NCBI RefSeq assembly: GCF_004193775.1
Contig: NC_041011.1
Span: forward strand, 10,133,656 to 10,197,655
Direction: 5' to 3'
From: Glycine soja
Taxonomy: Eukaryota; Streptophyta; Magnoliopsida; Fabales; Fabaceae
Length of the DNA stretch: 64,000 nt
A program made the position numbers and the translations under genes. Position 1 is the stretch's first letter. Every line of letters begins with the position of its first letter. Shown piece by piece: positions 45,971 through 56,062 of the stretch. The notes under the pieces are model-generated. The model ran no database searches, was not told where the DNA came from, and saw only the letters and a program-made list of their open reading frames with translations.

Positions 45971-48616
45971 TCAAGGATCATCTAAGTAGATGATGGTCGT
46001 CAATCGCTCTAGTTGTCCTCCGTTATACGGCTTCAAGCGCTGTCCATTGACGATCCATTTCTTCTCGAAGTTCTCTTCTTTGGGGTCCACCAATTCCACT
46101 GCTCCATGAGGTCTAACTTCTTTTATGATAAATGGCCTTGACCACTTAGACTTCAGCTTACCTGGGAATAGCCTTAGCCTCGAGTTAAAGAGTAATACTT
46201 GCTGCCCTGGCTGGAATTCTTTCCTCTGTAGCTTCTTATCATGATATGCCTTCGTCTTTTCCTTGTAAATTCTGGATGACTCATAGGCATTTAGTCTCAT
46301 TTCTTCCAACTCCTAAAGCTGTAACTTCCTCTTTTCCCCGCATGCATTGTCGTCAAAGTTAAGCAACTTGAGAGCCCAATATGCTTTGTGCTCCAGCTCC
46401 ACTGGTAAATGGCATGTTTTCCCATACACTAGCTGAAATGGCGATAAGCCGATGGGGGTCTTGAACGTTGTCCTATAGGCCCAGAGAGTATCATCGAGCT
46501 TCAAGGCCCAATCCTTTCTTGATGATGCAACTGTCTTCTCCAGGATTCGCTTGAGCTCCCTGTTAGAGATTTCTGCTTGGCCATCTGTCTTAGGATGATA
46601 AGGTGTGGCCACCTTATGTCGGACATTATAGTGCTCCAAGACTTTCTTCAACTGATTGTTGCAGAAGTGCGTTCCCCCATCACTAATCAAGGCTCGTGGG
46701 ACTCCGAAACGGGAGAAAATGTTCTTCTTTAGAAATTTAATTACTACCCTGGCATCGTCCTTTGGCGTAGCTATGGCTTCCACCCATTTGGAGACATAAT
46801 CCACCGCTACCAAGATGTAGATATTTCCATATAATGAAGGCAGGGGTCCCATGAAGTCTATGCCCCAACGGTCAAAGATCTCTACTTCCATGATATTCTG
46901 TAAAGGCATCTCATTTCTTCGAGATATTCCCCCTATTCTCTGGCATTTATCACAACAATGCACAAACTCGTAAGCATCTTTAAAAATAGAGGGCCAGAAA
47001 AAACCTGATTGTAGCATTTTTACTGTTGTTCTGTCCTCGCTGTGATGTCCGCCATAGGGTGAACTGTGACAGTGCCAAAGAATGCTCTGTGCTTCTTCCT
47101 TTGTGACGCATCTCCTTAATACATTATCTGCTCCTGCCTTGAACAAATGAGGATCATCCCACACATAGAAGCGTGCATCATGTAGAAATTTCTTCCTCTG
47201 ACTCCAATTAAACTCCTTTGGAATAACTCTCGTGGCTTTGTAGTTTGCCATGTTTGCAAACCAAGGTCTGGTAGTAACCTGCAAAAGAAACTCATCAGGA
47301 AATTCACCTCTTACCTCTGGTTCTTCCTTGGTGACTTCTTCATTCTTTAATCGAGATAAATGATCGGCTACCACATTCTCGGATCCTCTCTTGTCCTTGA
47401 TGACGATGTCAAACTCTTGTAATAACAGAACCCATCTAATCAACCTTGGCTTGGAGTCTGTTTTGGCGAGCAGGTGCTTGATGGCAACATGATCTGTGAA
47501 AATGGTGACCCTCGACCCTATTAAGTATGACCTGAACTTCTCCAAGGCAAAGACAATGGCTAGCATTTCCTTTTCCGTGGTTGCATAATTCAACCGTGTT
47601 TCATTTAGGACCCTGCTAGCATAATAGATGGCGTGAAATACCTTGTCGTGCCTCTGTCCTAGAACTGCTTCTATTGCATAATCACTGGCATCGCACATTA
47701 GTTCAAAGTCTTTATTCCAGTCCGGTGCAATCATCACAGGTGCAGTAGTGAGCTTGTTCTTCAATGTCTGAAATGCTGCTGAACATTCTTCATCGAACTT
47801 GAAAACCACGTCTTTATTCAGCAGATTGCTTAGGGGCCTGGCAATCTTCGACAAATCCTTGATAAACCTCCTGTAGAATCCTGCATGCCCTAAGAAACTT
47901 CTGACACCTTTAACATTCAATGGTGGTGGCAGCTTCTCTATGACGTCTATCTTCGCCCGATCAACCTCAATCCCTCTAGCTGAGATCTTGTGGCCTAGGA
48001 CTATGCCCTCTCGAACCATAAAATGACACTTTTCCCAGTTCAATACTAAGTTAGTCTCTACGCACCTTTGAAGTACCATCTCTAGGTTCCTCAAACAACT
48101 GTCAAATGAGGGTCCAAAAATCGAGAAGTCGTCCATAAATACCTCGATGCTTTTCTCCACCATGTCTGAAAAAATGGCCAGCATGCACCTTTGAAATGTG
48201 GCTGGTGCATTACATAACCCGAATGACATCCTTCTGTAAGCAAAGACGCCAAAAGGGCATGTGAAGGCCGTCTTCTCTTGGTCTCTGGGGTCCACCGTGA
48301 TCTGATTATATCCTGAGTATCCATCCAAGAAACAGTAGTACGTCTGCCCTGCAAGTCTCTCCAGCATCTGATCCATGAAAGGTAAGGGGAAATGGTCCTT
48401 CCGGGTGGCTTCATTCAGCTTGCGATAGTCGATACACATTCGCCAGCCAGTGACAGTTCGTCTTGGTATCAAGTCATTCTTCTCATTCCGTACCACTTTC
48501 ATTCCACCTTTCTTGGGAACCACCTGTACTGGGCTTACCCAAGCGCTGTCAGAGATGGGGTATATGAGCCCAGCCTCCAAGAGCTTGAGTACCTCCTTTC
48601 TTACCTCTTCCTTCAT
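45971..48616 (-). CDS. Pol: reverse transcriptase, RNase H, integrase
   Basis: Open from 48616 to a TAG at 46313 (767 codons), then in the same frame to 45971 (112 codons). [12 protein letters not shown] (D98) and the catalytic FMDD at 160-163. RNase [11 protein letters not shown] (D309), [21 protein letters not shown]. Integrase: the zinc region with H515 to C558 (CDKC), then core D587 ([10 protein letters not shown]), D646 (LISDGGTHF) and E682 (GQAEISNRE), giving the D,D-35-E spacing. After the 46313 stop comes the integrase C-terminus ([37 protein letters not shown]). The real start of the domain is upstream in the same frame, across the TAG at 48635-48637. All catalytic residues are intact. 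Confidence 0.93.
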
Positions 48617-48634
48617 TGTTGGATTTAGCCGCCT

Positions 48635-50662
48635 CTAGGGTTGCCGGACTGGCTTGTAGTCCTCTTCCATCATTATTCTGTGCATGCAATAAGCAGGGCT
48701 AATTCCCTTGAGATCCGATATATGCCATCCAATTGCTTCCCTGTGTTTCTTGAGGACATCTACCAACCTGTTTTCCTCCTCTGTTGTGAGTGCGTTACTG
48801 ATTACTACAGGTTTATCTTCCTCCAAGAACACATACTTTAGATTATCGGGCAATATCTTCAAGTCTATCTTCTTCTTCTCGGACGAAACTTTCTTCTCTA
48901 GCGTCTCAAATTTGGCTTCTCCCTCAGGAATACTGTCTTGTCGATCCAAGTCTTCCAAACAAGCCTTCAGATCTTCTTCTTCCTCACTGGTTAGACAGCC
49001 CAAAGCATTTACCATTGCTTTCTCTAGTGAATAATGTGGTGTTTTGAGAATACTGACATCTTCCTTATCAATCTCTTCCACTCTGAAACACTTCCAACCC
49101 TCCTGTGGGTACTTCATTGCTTTGAAAAGGTCGAAGGTGATCTTCTGATTGTCAATACTCAACTCCAAGTTCCCATTCCCCATATCCACCACACAGTTGG
49201 CAGTTAGCATGAAAGGTCTGCCTAAGATGAGGGGAATGTCTATGTCTTCTTCGATATCCATTATGACAAAGTCCACCGGAAAAGTAAAGTGGCGTACCTT
49301 GACTAGGACATCTTCTACCACCCCGTATGGTCTTGTAATCAAGCGGTCTGCTAGTTGAAGCGTCATCTTGGTAGGATCTATCTTCAAATTCCCGATTCTT
49401 TTGCACATTGACAAGGGCATCAGATTGATACTTGCTCCTAAATCAATGAGGGCCTTGTTTACCATTTCCTTCCCTATGGTGCACGGGATGGTAACACTAT
49501 CGGGGTCCTTAAACTTCTTAGGTAGCTTCCTCTGTATTATAGCACTGCAATTACCCCCTACCACAATATTCTCATTGTCAATGTACTTCCCCTTCTTGGT
49601 GAGGATGTCCTTCATAAATTTGGAGTAGAGGGGCATCTGCTGTAAGGCTTCCCCGAATGGCATAGTGATCTCCAGCCCTTTGAATATTTCCAAGAAACGT
49701 CTGAAGTAGTGTTCCTGGTTCTTCTTGGTGGGTACCACAGGATATGGTAGATCTTGTGGTAGGGCAGGTGGTTCTTCCTTCTTGGCTTCTCTTGCTTTCT
49801 GGCTCTTGGTTTTAGGTGGTGATGCCACCTTCTCTTCTTCTTCTGTCCTTTCTTCTGGTGTCTCTGTCCTTTCTTCCTCTGTCTGGTCTTCTTCTTCAAC
49901 CTTACCTTCCTCCTGTGCTTTTTTCTGCCCTCGAGTCAGCACTGCCTTGCATTCTTCCTTCGGGTTTTTCTCCGTGTTAGCCCCAAAAGTTCTAGTGGGC
50001 CGTTCGGCTTTGTCGTGTGCCAATTGGCCTATTTGAACTTCCAGATTCCGAATGGCTGCATCCGTGCTCTTTTGATGAGATCGTGTCTCCTGGATGAATT
50101 GCAGCAGCAGTTCTTCTATATTGGTGGGCTTTTCTTGTTGATTCAGACCTTGGCTGGGGTGCTGGTATGGCGGTTGGTATGGTTGTTGGTTCCTTTGCTC
50201 CTTATATTGGTTTCCCTGATTCCTCCACCCTGAACCTTGCATGAAATTTCTTCCTTGATTAAATCCTGGTGGCCCGTGATTGAATCCTGCTCCCCCTTGG
50301 TGGAATCTGGATGAGTTCCCCTGGTTGTAACCCTGGAATCCGCGATTTGGTATGCCCATATAGTTTACTTCTCGAGAGGTGTCCTGTTGACTTACACATT
50401 GTCTAGGCTCATGGGTTCCTCCGCATGTGGGGCATCCTTCTACCTGCAAAACAGAAGAGTGGGAAGAACTTACTGCTTGTAATTGTTGAGGTAATTTGCT
50501 GAGGGTTTCGGTAAGGGCTTCTATCTGTCTCGTCAACAGCTTGTTTTGTGCCAACGTCGCGTCCTGCGTGCCGAGTTCCAAGAGGCTTCTTTTCATGGAA
50601 ACATAGGTACGATCACAAAGGATTGCTTGATCGCTGGCCGCCATGTTCTCGATGAGTTCCAT
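48635..50662 (-). CDS. Gag C-terminus and aspartic protease
   Basis: 675 codons. Residues 77-89 form a zinc knuckle C-x2-C-x3-H-x4-C (CPTCGGTHEPRQC). A Gly/Asn/Gln-rich stretch (residues 100-180) and an acidic Glu/Thr-rich linker follow. The protease has ALIDLGASINLMP (407-411 DLGAS, the usual Athila form of the D-T/S-G active site) and later LILGRPFML. Its C-terminal part (EEDKPVVISNALTTEEENRLVDVLKKHREAIGWHISDLKGISP) leads into RT. It ends at TAG 48635-48637, in frame with pol, so gag-pol was one long frame. The true N-terminus is in the upstream segment across a frameshift near 50690. Confidence 0.9.
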   Translation of the reverse strand: MELIENMAASDQAILCDRTYVSMKRSLLELGTQDATLAQNKLLTRQIEALTETLSKLPQQLQAVSSSHSSVLQVEGCPTCGGTHEPRQCVSQQDTSREVNYMGIPNRGFQGYNQGNSSRFHQGGAGFNHGPPGFNQGRNFMQGSGWRNQGNQYKEQRNQQPYQPPYQHPSQGLNQQEKPTNIEELLLQFIQETRSHQKSTDAAIRNLEVQIGQLAHDKAERPTRTFGANTEKNPKEECKAVLTRGQKKAQEEGKVEEEDQTEEERTETPEERTEEEEKVASPPKTKSQKAREAKKEEPPALPQDLPYPVVPTKKNQEHYFRRFLEIFKGLEITMPFGEALQQMPLYSKFMKDILTKKGKYIDNENIVVGGNCSAIIQRKLPKKFKDPDSVTIPCTIGKEMVNKALIDLGASINLMPLSMCKRIGNLKIDPTKMTLQLADRLITRPYGVVEDVLVKVRHFTFPVDFVIMDIEEDIDIPLILGRPFMLTANCVVDMGNGNLELSIDNQKITFDLFKAMKYPQEGWKCFRVEEIDKEDVSILKTPHYSLEKAMVNALGCLTSEEEEDLKACLEDLDRQDSIPEGEAKFETLEKKVSSEKKKIDLKILPDNLKYVFLEEDKPVVISNALTTEEENRLVDVLKKHREAIGWHISDLKGISPAYCMHRIMMEEDYKPVRQP

Positions 50663-50679
50663 CGCTTCCTCGGGAGTCT

Positions 50680-51420
50680 TCAGTTTGATCTTCCCTCTGC
50701 GGATGCATCTAGTAGCTGTTTCGATTGAGGCCGCAAGCCATCAATGAATATGTTCAGTTGTACTGGCTCACTGTATCCGTGTGTCGGTGTCTTTCTTAAC
50801 AATCCCTGAAAACGGTCTAGTGCTTCGCTAAGGGATTCATCCGGGAATTGATGGAAAGAAGAAATCTCCATTTTCCCTTCGGCGGTCTTTGACTCTGGGA
50901 AGTACTTCTTTAAGAACTTTTCCACTACTTCTTCCCAGGTTCTTAAGATGTTTCCTTTGAAAGAGTGCAACCATCGTTTAGCCTCTCCTGCTAGGGAAAA
51001 GGAGAAGAGGTTAGGGCGTACCGCATCTTCTGGGACTCCGGCGATTTTTACGGTGTTGCATATTTCTATGTATGAGGCTAGGTGAGCATATGGATCTTCG
51101 CTCGAAAGACCATGGAAGAGGTTCCCTTGGATTAGCTGAATAAGGGAGTACGGGTAGGAGATATTGGCTGCTTGAACCTCCGGCCTTGCAATACTCGTGA
51201 AGAACTGAGGAGTGGCGGTATTAGAAAAGTCCTCTAGTGTGACTCTTTGTGCCGGTTCCCCGTCCATTTCAGTGTGATGTGGAGAAAGAGGAGGTGAGGT
51301 GTAACTGCTTCCTTCTGTGTCTTGTTCCCTTCTTCTTCTTGCAGCGTTGTTACACCGACAAGTAGCTTCAATTTCTAAGTTAATAGGGACAACGTCTCTA
51401 GATGCAGTTCTAAGTCGCAT
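50680..51420 (-). CDS. Gag N-terminal domain
   Basis: 246 codons from ATG 51420. It contains PYSLIQLIQGNLFHGLSSED, HLASYIEICNTVKI, LFSFSLAGEAKRWLHS, TWEEVVEKFLKKYFPESKT and LSEALDRFQGLLRKTPTHG, the retrotransposon gag (capsid) domain of the Athila/gypsy type. The frame is lost at LLDASAEGRSN. One base to the side the family sequence GKIKLKTPEEAMELIENM continues, so a single-base indel near 50690 separates it from the rest of gag. Confidence 0.9.
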   Translation of the reverse strand: MRLRTASRDVVPINLEIEATCRCNNAARRRREQDTEGSSYTSPPLSPHHTEMDGEPAQRVTLEDFSNTATPQFFTSIARPEVQAANISYPYSLIQLIQGNLFHGLSSEDPYAHLASYIEICNTVKIAGVPEDAVRPNLFSFSLAGEAKRWLHSFKGNILRTWEEVVEKFLKKYFPESKTAEGKMEISSFHQFPDESLSEALDRFQGLLRKTPTHGYSEPVQLNIFIDGLRPQSKQLLDASAEGRSN

Positions 51421-51560
51421 AAAAACAAAAAGGGCACTACCCGTGCAATTATGGGAGAAGAAAGAATAGAAGCGAGAGAGAGAATACTAAGAGAATAAGC
51501 CAAGAAAAGAAGAGTTGGGCTTACAAACTGATATAGTATGGTAATTAAGTGCGAAAATAA

Positions 51561-51580
51561 AATCCCCGGCAACGACGCCA
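51561..51580 (-). promoter_or_regulatory. Primer-binding site, tRNA-Asp type
   Basis: In the minus direction TGGCGTCGTTGCCGGGGATT lies six bases inside the 5' LTR. It resembles the complement of the 3' end of tRNA-Asp, the primer of Athila elements, with one visible mismatch to the usual TGGCGCC start. Confidence 0.75.
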
Positions 51581-51586
51581 AAAACT

Positions 51587-52918
51587 TGTTGAGGTTTTGG
51601 CAAGTGTACCAAATCGCTCTTAAGTAGTAAACCTCGGAAGTCCGAGTATCATTTCCACACGGATTTTATTGCACTTTATCGAATACTTCTCAATTTGTAA
51701 GTAAGAGTAAAATAATAAAAGCAGGAATAAGTGCAGGAATAGATTGCTATTACTAGATCGAATAATTTAAACGGGAAGACAATTAATAAAAATGCCAAGA
51801 CCAGACAAACCCAATTGACCTTCGATGCATGTAAATATGATATTCATTACCAATGCACTGGTATTAGTTCTACCCACATCTGTTAATTTTACTTGTCCCT
51901 GATGCCTCACGATGACAAACCTATTTTAACTACCTATCTCCCAAATTCCTTTGCGAAGATTCAATAATTAAAATGCATTAAGGTTAAATTCTAGATGTTG
52001 CTAAATGCGTGGGCATTGAGTCATCATTCTATGCCTAACAATGCTAACCCAAGGATTCTTTTCTTAAGATGTTCTATTAGCTGTTACCCTTTCCCAAGTG
52101 TATAACCCCTAAAACCAATGCATGCATTAAATCTTAAACCCTTATTAGGAAATACCCTCTCCCGAGCGAATAAAATCAAAAGAAATTCAAGAATGAATGC
52201 AAGATAACAAGAAAAGAATTAGAACAGAAAAACCTGGAATAAATCCTCTTTGCATTGATAATTCTTTGAAGTACATCGTACATCGTTGGCTTTTTAGGCC
52301 TGCCAGGCCCTAGCTAGGGGATTAGTCACTCATGGCCATTGAGGGTTTACAACTGGGGTTGAAAGAAAGAATAGGGATAATAAAAACAAAGAATATAGAG
52401 AGAGAAGGGAGAGCTCAAGCTTGGAGTGCTGAGGGAATTGCTCTGAGGCGAGATGTGTTGATTCCTTGGGACTTGCTCTCTATTTATAGTTGCTGAAGTG
52501 GGCTTTGGGCTTTCATATTCACGCTTAGCGCGTTCGGATTGCGCGCTTAGCGCGCGCTGCAAGCTTAGCCTGTGCTTCTGTTGGATCGCGCGCTTAGTGC
52601 GTAGCTGGGGCTTAGCGCGCGTAACAGATTCTGCATCTTCGAGCTCAACGCCTCACTTAGTGCCTGTCTTCTTTGCTCGCTTAGCGCTTGACGTGCGCTT
52701 AGCGCGAGTGTTGGGCTGGGCCTGCTTCAGAACTCCTTCTTTTTCTTCATTTTTGTTGCCTTTTTGCTTAATGTAACCTCAATTTTTGTATCTATAACCA
52801 GAAATTCAACTTAATTAATTTTTCAACTTTTAATTATAAATAACCGCTAAATAATTAATTCTAGGCCAAAATTTGATTAATTAAATACTATTAATTCACA
52901 ATTATTTAGTAGTTATCA
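51587..52918 (-). repeat. 5' LTR of the large gypsy element
   Basis: 1332 bp, starting TGTTGAGGTTTTGGCAAG and ending TTTAGTAGTTATCA. By eye about a dozen substitutions separate it from the other LTR in their first 275 aligned bases, plus several small indels. Palindrome copies lie at 52519-52710. Confidence 0.95.
52481..52488 (-). promoter_or_regulatory. TATA box of the 5' LTR
   Basis: TATAAATA on the minus strand, upstream of a purine-rich leader. The matching place in the 3' LTR has lost 4 bp, leaving no TATA box. Confidence 0.6.
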
Positions 52919-52923
52919 CATAT
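52919..52923. repeat. Target-site duplication of the large gypsy element, right
   Basis: CATAT, identical to 41081-41085. Confidence 0.85.
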
Positions 52924-53245
52924 AATACCACTTTAAATGAGATTCCTAAAGAGCCAATAATAAAAAGGTAAAATTCCTAAACATATTTATGATCTAGGCG
53001 GACAAAAATACTCATCAAATATTTAGAGATTTAATAATGAAAAAATGGTTTGATTAAATATGAAAATTTATAATATTAAAGTGCTAGAAGATTAACATGA
53101 ATTTAAAGCTCAAAAACTTAGAAGATTTATATGAGAATTAATAATTATATATTGAACTTCTTTATAAAAATTGCTTTGGCCCTAAACTTCCTAAACACGT
53201 CTTACGGGCTTACCATAAAGGCATAAATTACTTGTTGGTGCTAAA
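52924..53245. other. AT-rich DNA between gypsy and hAT-like elements
   Basis: No gene seen. The last eight bases (gtgctaaa) are the left target copy of the hAT-like element. Confidence 0.45.
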
Positions 53246-55259
53246 CAATGTTTTTAATCCTACTTTTTTAATGTTTTTAGAAAATATTATATAAAAGGTA
53301 AAATATATAATAAATAAAATAAAAAAATAATTTATTTATGTCATTATATAACTAATAATAGAATATTTATTAACTCAAATAATTAATAAATAAAAATAGA
53401 AACCAATGATATGATAAATTTACGAATAACAGCATATACCATATAAATTCAGTTTGGATCAGTTTTTAAAATTAAATTCAAAATCCAATCTGGTCCAATA
53501 AATAATTTCAATTTTCTAATTTTTTTTATCCATTTAATTTTTGGTTTTTTAGATCAATTTTTTGACCCTCATTGGATTGGATTAGTTTATGAACACTCTA
53601 CCATAAATTACTAGTTGGTACTAAACAATGTTTTTAAAATTGGACCGATCAATAAATCAATAAAGACTTTGATTTAAGGTTTAATGATTCAATCATAGTA
53701 CAATCGTGGTTAAATCGATCGTAATTAAATTATTATTTTTTAATATAATAAATACACAATTGTAAATAAAACTAAGGATTAAATAAGTTTATTGTCCTTC
53801 AAATTTGGGTAATTATTTTTTAGTTCTTGAAAACAAAATTTATTTTTATTAATCCCTCAAATTTCTTAAAAACTACTTTTAATTCCTAATATTCTTTGTG
53901 TTAATGATGTCACAATTTGTGACGGTTTTACACCATCATAAATATTTTTTTAATTTAATTTCTTTAAAATGATTTATGACAATTTAAAATTACTAGACAA
54001 TGAAAAAAATCACAATAATTTCACATTTATGTTTTTATTTTTCTTCTTTAAAATTGTTTGAATATGTAAAAAGGAGTCACTAAATCATATGAGTAAAATA
54101 TTTAGGCATTTTAAAATTGCTAAAAATCATTTTTTTTAAATAAATTAATTTTGGTGGTTAAAAACCACCACAAAGTATGAAACTATGAACATAATGAAAA
54201 GAATGGACTAAAAATAACTTTCAAAATTTGAAGGATTAATAAAAATAATTTCTTTTAAGGACTAAAGTATAACTAACTAAATTTAAAGGACTAAAAACAC
54301 ATTTAAACTAAAAAATAATATAATCTTTATAACTTTAAAAGTTAAACATTCCTTAAAAATATCATCACCCACCACTACACCCACCACCACACGTAACATG
54401 TAACATGCAAAATTATACATTAAATTAAATTAAATATACCATAATATTTAATTTTAACACCACAAGTATTTTTTTTATTAATATACAAAATAAAATATCT
54501 ACAATCTATCAACAAGTAGAAAATAATATGATTAATAAAAAAATGTGCCTGTTTCAAAATTAACTTAATATTAATCTTGAAAATTGTTAGTTTAGAGATG
54601 ATAATTGTGCAACGAAAAAATTAAATATAATTGTAATTGGATACGTCCCATATAAGCTTTATCATTTTCGTCAAAAAAAATCATCCCTCATCTTATTTAT
54701 CTTTCTAATCTCTCATTTATATTTATTGTAATAATAGTAAAACAATATAAATATACCTTTTTATTACCTCTGATGACTAATGTGTTGATTATATTCTCAT
54801 TTATTATATATTTAATACAATATATTAAAAATTTAAAATATTTTATTTATTCATTTTTAATTTCTTAATAAAAGTTTAATTACACTGCATATCACACGCA
54901 ACGACGTTAGTTATGTGTATGTTAATAGTCAATTTGTTTTAACTTTTCAATTTTATACTCACTGTCTCTTCTTTTCATGAAATAGTGTCAGCATGTCTAT
55001 AAACTAGAGTGTAGAGTACACTGTGCACAACATGCAACACTGCTGCGTAAGGGTCAAGGCCTTTAGTTCAGTTTTGAAAAAAGCAAGCATATTTTGAAAA
55101 CCGTTAAAAATTGATGAACCTCCGGTTTAGTTCAGTTTTACTTTGATTTAACGCCTTTAGTCCGGTTTCATAACTTCCCGGTTATAGGGGTCATCCAGAC
55201 CGGATACTAGGCTGGTTCCTGGTTGAACCAATTGAACATCGATTTGATTTAAAACCTTG
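53246..55259. mobile_element. Non-autonomous hAT-like element
   Basis: The left end is CAATGTTTTTAA and the right end, complemented, CAAGGTTTTAAATC. It is flanked by GTGCTAAA at 53238-53245 and 55260-55267, a perfect 8-bp duplication of the hAT type. A second copy of flank plus left end (gtactaaacaatgttttta) occurs internally at 53618-53636, so the left part is duplicated or two elements are nested. The right part has the 'ccggttta...ggttgaacca' sequence common in legume hAT MITEs. No transposase is present. A Mutator-type MITE is nested inside. Confidence 0.62.
53776..54309. mobile_element. Mutator-type MITE nested in the hAT-like element
   Basis: About 534 bp. Arms: left GGATTAAATAAGTTTATTGTCC, right complement AGTTTAAATGTGTTTTTAGTCC, collinear for over 80 bp. 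Flanking 9-mers taaaactaa and aaaaaataa agree at 7 of 9 positions. Confidence 0.7.
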
Positions 55260-55267
55260 GTGCTAAA

Positions 55268-55564
55268 TGTCAAATTCACTCACATTGTTCTTAATTTTTA
55301 TGAAAAGGTTCATCTGCTCTCTTTTAATCTTTTTATCTTTCTTGATGACTAAAAAATCTAATATATTTTTATTTGAATCTTGATCTTTTTAATATACTTT
55401 TGTGGGGATGGGATGAGAGCACTTACAAAATTCATTGGATAGTATATGACAATATATGAAAAAAGAGACACAGGACATATGACCATGTGTAAAAAATTTA
55501 AAAATTGGCTTTGCATAATATATCACTAAACAAAATATTTTTGTGGCAGGGGTACAAAAGGAAA
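55268..55564. other. AT-rich DNA
   Basis: Nothing recognised. Confidence 0.4.
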
Positions 55565-55830
55565 ATACATATTTTCACTACCACTACCATAACCATTTAA
55601 TCACCACCATTATTAGTGTCATTCCACCACTTTCATTAACTCCTTAACCATTGCCGTTGCCAATACCACTACCATTATTTTATTATTATCGTTGTCGCCA
55701 CTACTACTATTCCACCACTACTATCATTATCATCGACACCATTTTTTCATTGTCATTGTTGTCGTTACCAATGCCTCCATTGTCATTACACTACCATTAT
55801 GTCACCATCATTGTCACCACCACCACCACT
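55565..55830. repeat. Degenerate CCA/CAT trinucleotide tract
   Basis: About 265 bases of interrupted (CCA)n, (CAT)n and (TTG/TCG)n triplets. It ends in a pure CACCACCACCACCA run immediately beside the copia relic. The frame at 55651-55851 is a product of this tract. Confidence 0.85.
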
Positions 55831-56062
55831 TATCATCAACAAAAGTCATGACATAGAGACAACAAGTATGAGACTTGTAGATTAGAAGCAAGGGATCACA
55901 TTTATTGTCGCTGAATCCAAAGGAGATGAAAGTCTTAGTAAGTCTTTTGTACCAAGAACGTGGGGCCTATTTAAGACCACAAATAGCTTTATGAAGCTTG
56001 CAATTTATCAAAGTGTTCAAACCCAGGTGGTTGATCCATGTAAACATTCTTATCAAGATAGT
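55831..56062 (-). pseudogene. Copia reverse transcriptase relic
   Basis: The minus strand reads DKNVYMDQPPGFEHFDKL, then after a one-base shift CKLHKAICGLK, stop, APRSWYKRLTKTFISFGFSDNKCDP and YVMTFVDD. This is the RT segment of a copia element through the (Y/F)VDD box. It stops at the triplet tract on one side and at the LTR at 56063 on the other. The gypsy LTR evidently inserted into it, or both are rearranged. Confidence 0.82.

Larger units (their letters stand above)
41086..52918 (-). mobile_element. Athila-like Ty3/gypsy LTR retrotransposon, nearly complete
   Basis: 11.83 kb in minus orientation with 5-bp target duplications. Order in coding direction: 5' LTR, tRNA-Asp-type primer site, gag with zinc knuckle, aspartic protease, RT, RNase H, integrase, spacer, a third ORF in the envelope position, long 3' non-coding region, polypurine tract, 3' LTR. 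This order, the primer type and the extra ORF fit the Athila lineage. The damage seen is one frameshift in gag and TAG codons at 48635, 46313 and 44053. Catalytic motifs are otherwise intact, so this is a fairly young copy that could be mobilised only in trans. Confidence 0.95.

Noticed and set aside
48635..48637. Programmed stop read-through between protease and RT
   Set aside because: Athila elements usually have one continuous gag-pol frame, and Gln CAG to TAG by deamination is simpler, especially with other TAGs in the same element.
55651..55851. 66-codon ORF
   Set aside because: Translation of a degenerate triplet repeat.
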